Shown: piece by piece, positions 40,919 through 42,269 of the stretch | How the letters are laid out: every line of letters starts with the position of its first letter | How positions within the stretch are numbered: position 1 is the first letter of the stretch | From: CAZGSG01 sp964528095 | Lineage (GTDB): Bacteria; Bacteroidota; Bacteroidia; Chitinophagales; Chitinophagaceae | NCBI GenBank assembly: GCA_964528095.1 | Contig: CAZGSG010000011.1 | Coordinates: 1 to 42,269, forward strand | Reading direction: 5' to 3' | DNA: 42,269 nucleotides | Translations under genes and position numbers: made by a program | Notes under the pieces: generated by a model | What the model was told of the DNA's origin: nothing | Database searches by the model: none | What the model saw: the letters and a program-made list of their open reading frames with translations, nothing else

Positions 40919-40942
40919 ATGGAGGAATTGCTCTTTTTATGA
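40919..40942 (+). CDS. Seven-codon upstream ORF overlapping the gyrB start
   Basis: ATG 40919 encodes MEELLFL and ends at TGA 40940-40942, which overlaps the gyrB ATG (40939-40941) as ATGA. This layout allows ribosomes to finish the short ORF and start gyrB. The GGAGG at 40921-40925 inside it could also serve as a Shine-Dalgarno site for gyrB (spacing 13). Coding status is unproven; it may be chance. Confidence 0.3.
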   Translation: MEELLFL

Positions 40943-42269
40943 GTACAGAAACAACAGAAAAAGCCCCCGTATTATCCGGCGGTTACGGTGCGGACAGTAT
41001 TCAGGTTTTGGAAGGATTGGAAGCGGTGCGCAAACGCCCTGCAATGTATATTGGGGATATCGGTGTCAAAGGTTTGCATCACCTCGTTTATGAGGTAGTT
41101 GACAACTCGATAGATGAAGCACTTGCCGGTTACTGTAAGAACATTTTCGTTACCATTCACGAGGATAATTCCATCACCGTGGAAGATGATGGCCGCGGCA
41201 TTCCTACAGCCATGCATACAAAGGAGAAACGTTCTGCTTTGGAAGTGGTAATGACCGTGCTGCATGCCGGTGGTAAGTTCGACAAAGGCTCCTATAAAGT
41301 TTCCGGGGGTCTACATGGCGTGGGTGTTAGTTGTGTGAATGCATTGAGTAAGGACCTGAAAGTAACGGTAAACCGTGACGGGAAAAGATACGAGCAGGAA
41401 TATAAGATCGGTGTACCCCAGTACCCGGTCAGAGAGATCGGCACAAGTGATACTACCGGTACCAAAGTGCATTTCCTTCCCGACGATTCAATCTTTATTA
41501 CCTCCGTTTATAATAAAGACATACTGGAAGGCCGCTTACGCGAACTTTCTTATCTTAATCGTGGCGTACGTATCACCCTGACCGATGTGAGGGAAAAAGA
41601 AGAAGATGGAAGTTTTTATTCAAATGTGTTTTACAGCGAAGGCGGTATTACAGAATTTGTAGAAATGCTGGATTCAGCAGCTGGCCGTAATACGCTTATT
41701 CCTAAAGTGATCTTTGTAGAAGGCAAGGACGATAATACAAATGTAATGGTAGAGGTAGCATTGAGCTACAACGACAGTTACAATGAACATATCTATTCTT
41801 ATGTCAATAATATCAATACCATCGAAGGTGGTACGCACGTATCGGGTTTTCGTCGTGCATTGACAAGAGTGTTTAAAAGTTATGGCGACAAACAGGGTTT
41901 GTTTGAAAAAGCTAAGGTGCAGATAGAAGGAGACGATTTCAGAGAAGGCCTGAGTGCGATCATTTCCGTGAAAGTGCCTGAACCGCAGTTTGAAGGACAA
42001 ACCAAGACCAAACTCGGGAATAATGAAGTGATGGGTGTGGTGGATTCAACCGTATCCAAAGTGCTCGAAGCATACCTGGAAGAAAATCCACGTGAAGCAA
42101 AGAACATTGTAGCCAAAGTGATACTGGCAGCACAGGCAAGAGCGGCAGCGAGGAAAGCAAGGGAATTGGTGCAGCGTAAATCTGTATTGACAGGCGGCGG
42201 ACTACCAGGTAAACTGGCCGATTGCTCTGACCGGGACGAAGCAATCCGGGCAGCATTCAAGCGAGCGCG
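40939..42269 (+). CDS. gyrB: DNA gyrase subunit B, N-terminal part
   Basis: ATP-dependent negative supercoiling of DNA with GyrA. About 443 residues are visible; the gene runs off the right edge. ATPase domain (GHKL): SIQVLEGLEAVRKRPAMYIG, YEVVDNSIDEALAGYC with catalytic Glu, VEDDGRGIPT, LHAGGKFDKGSYKVSGGLHG and GTKVHFLPD. Transducer domain: NNINTIEGGTHVSGFRRAL, then LAAQARAAARKARELVQRK and LPGKLADCSDRD, the boundary before TOPRIM. The last ten or so residues (EAIRAAFKRA) do not match the expected ELYLVEGDSAGG region. Start chosen from the motif distance and the ATG at 40939. Confidence 0.95.
   Translation, partial: MSTETTEKAPVLSGGYGADSIQVLEGLEAVRKRPAMYIGDIGVKGLHHLVYEVVDNSIDEALAGYCKNIFVTIHEDNSITVEDDGRGIPTAMHTKEKRSALEVVMTVLHAGGKFDKGSYKVSGGLHGVGVSCVNALSKDLKVTVNRDGKRYEQEYKIGVPQYPVREIGTSDTTGTKVHFLPDDSIFITSVYNKDILEGRLRELSYLNRGVRITLTDVREKEEDGSFYSNVFYSEGGITEFVEMLDSAAGRNTLIPKVIFVEGKDDNTNVMVEVALSYNDSYNEHIYSYVNNINTIEGGTHVSGFRRALTRVFKSYGDKQGLFEKAKVQIEGDDFREGLSAIISVKVPEPQFEGQTKTKLGNNEVMGVVDSTVSKVLEAYLEENPREAKNIVAKVILAAQARAAARKARELVQRKSVLTGGGLPGKLADCSDRDEAIRAAFKRA

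Overview
The window comes from a Bacteroidota genome, most likely family Chitinophagaceae (the family is inferred; the phylum is well supported). Support comes from a PorX-type receiver-PglZ regulator of type IX secretion, a fused LpxC/FabZ, a bacterial geranylgeranylglyceryl-phosphate-type synthase, split transketolase, LytS/LytR-type two-component pairs, few Shine-Dalgarno sites, and eight genes with a perfect Bacteroidota -7 box TAnnTTTG just upstream. Nearly all genes are chromosomal housekeeping genes. There is no phage, plasmid, transposase, CRISPR array, tRNA or rRNA gene.

Layout. 1-2048: the start of a class II ribonucleotide reductase gene, running off the left edge. 2.6-4.2 kb: an outer-membrane DUF2490 protein and the GGGP-synthase-like enzyme. 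4.2-8.8 kb (minus): histidine kinase, LytTR regulator and two tandem secreted M28 peptidases. 8.9-15.6 kb: dxs, a small secreted protein, an S9 peptidase gene split by an in-frame TGA, and an L,D-transpeptidase. 15.8-18.4 kb (minus): OsmC, ScpA, MscL and PPK2. 18.4-24.2 kb: an EamA transporter, frr, a MraY/WecA-type transferase, a transketolase N-terminal subunit, a LolC/E permease and rbfA. 24.3-31.1 kb: an MsbA-like ABC exporter, cytochrome c, a three-gene membrane protein/kinase/regulator unit, a lipoprotein and an acyl-CoA dehydrogenase. 31.6-36.3 kb (minus): an orphan membrane protein, an MBL hydrolase, a small conserved protein, PorX and an esterase. 36.5-42.3 kb (plus): HD hydrolase, lpxD, lpxC/fabZ and gyrB, which runs off the right edge.

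The most unusual content lies between the genes. Many intergenic spaces are filled by fold-back (inverted) repeats. Three sequence families share one design: short words repeated with exact or near-exact 7-base phasing (GTTCnnn, GATnnnn, AAAAnnn), then a core, then the same words in reverse complement. The GTTCnnn copy keeps register for 10 units on the left and 8 on the right. The AAAAnnn family occurs at least eight times; three copies have a 23-base core ending CGGAGTATA. It supplies the stop codon and last residues of three proteins, and direct copies bracket two small genes. A fourth family (ACACGGA ends, nested inverted repeats, about 210 bp) occurs twice without heptad phasing. Heptanucleotide tandem repeats (STRR) are known from cyanobacteria; I do not know of a description of heptad-phased fold-back elements in Bacteroidota.

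Other points worth checking: the single TGA splitting the S9 peptidase, a seven-codon ORF overlapping the gyrB start by ATGA, gyrB sequence at the right edge that departs from the expected TOPRIM entry, and a perfect DnaA box in the ribonucleotide reductase promoter region.
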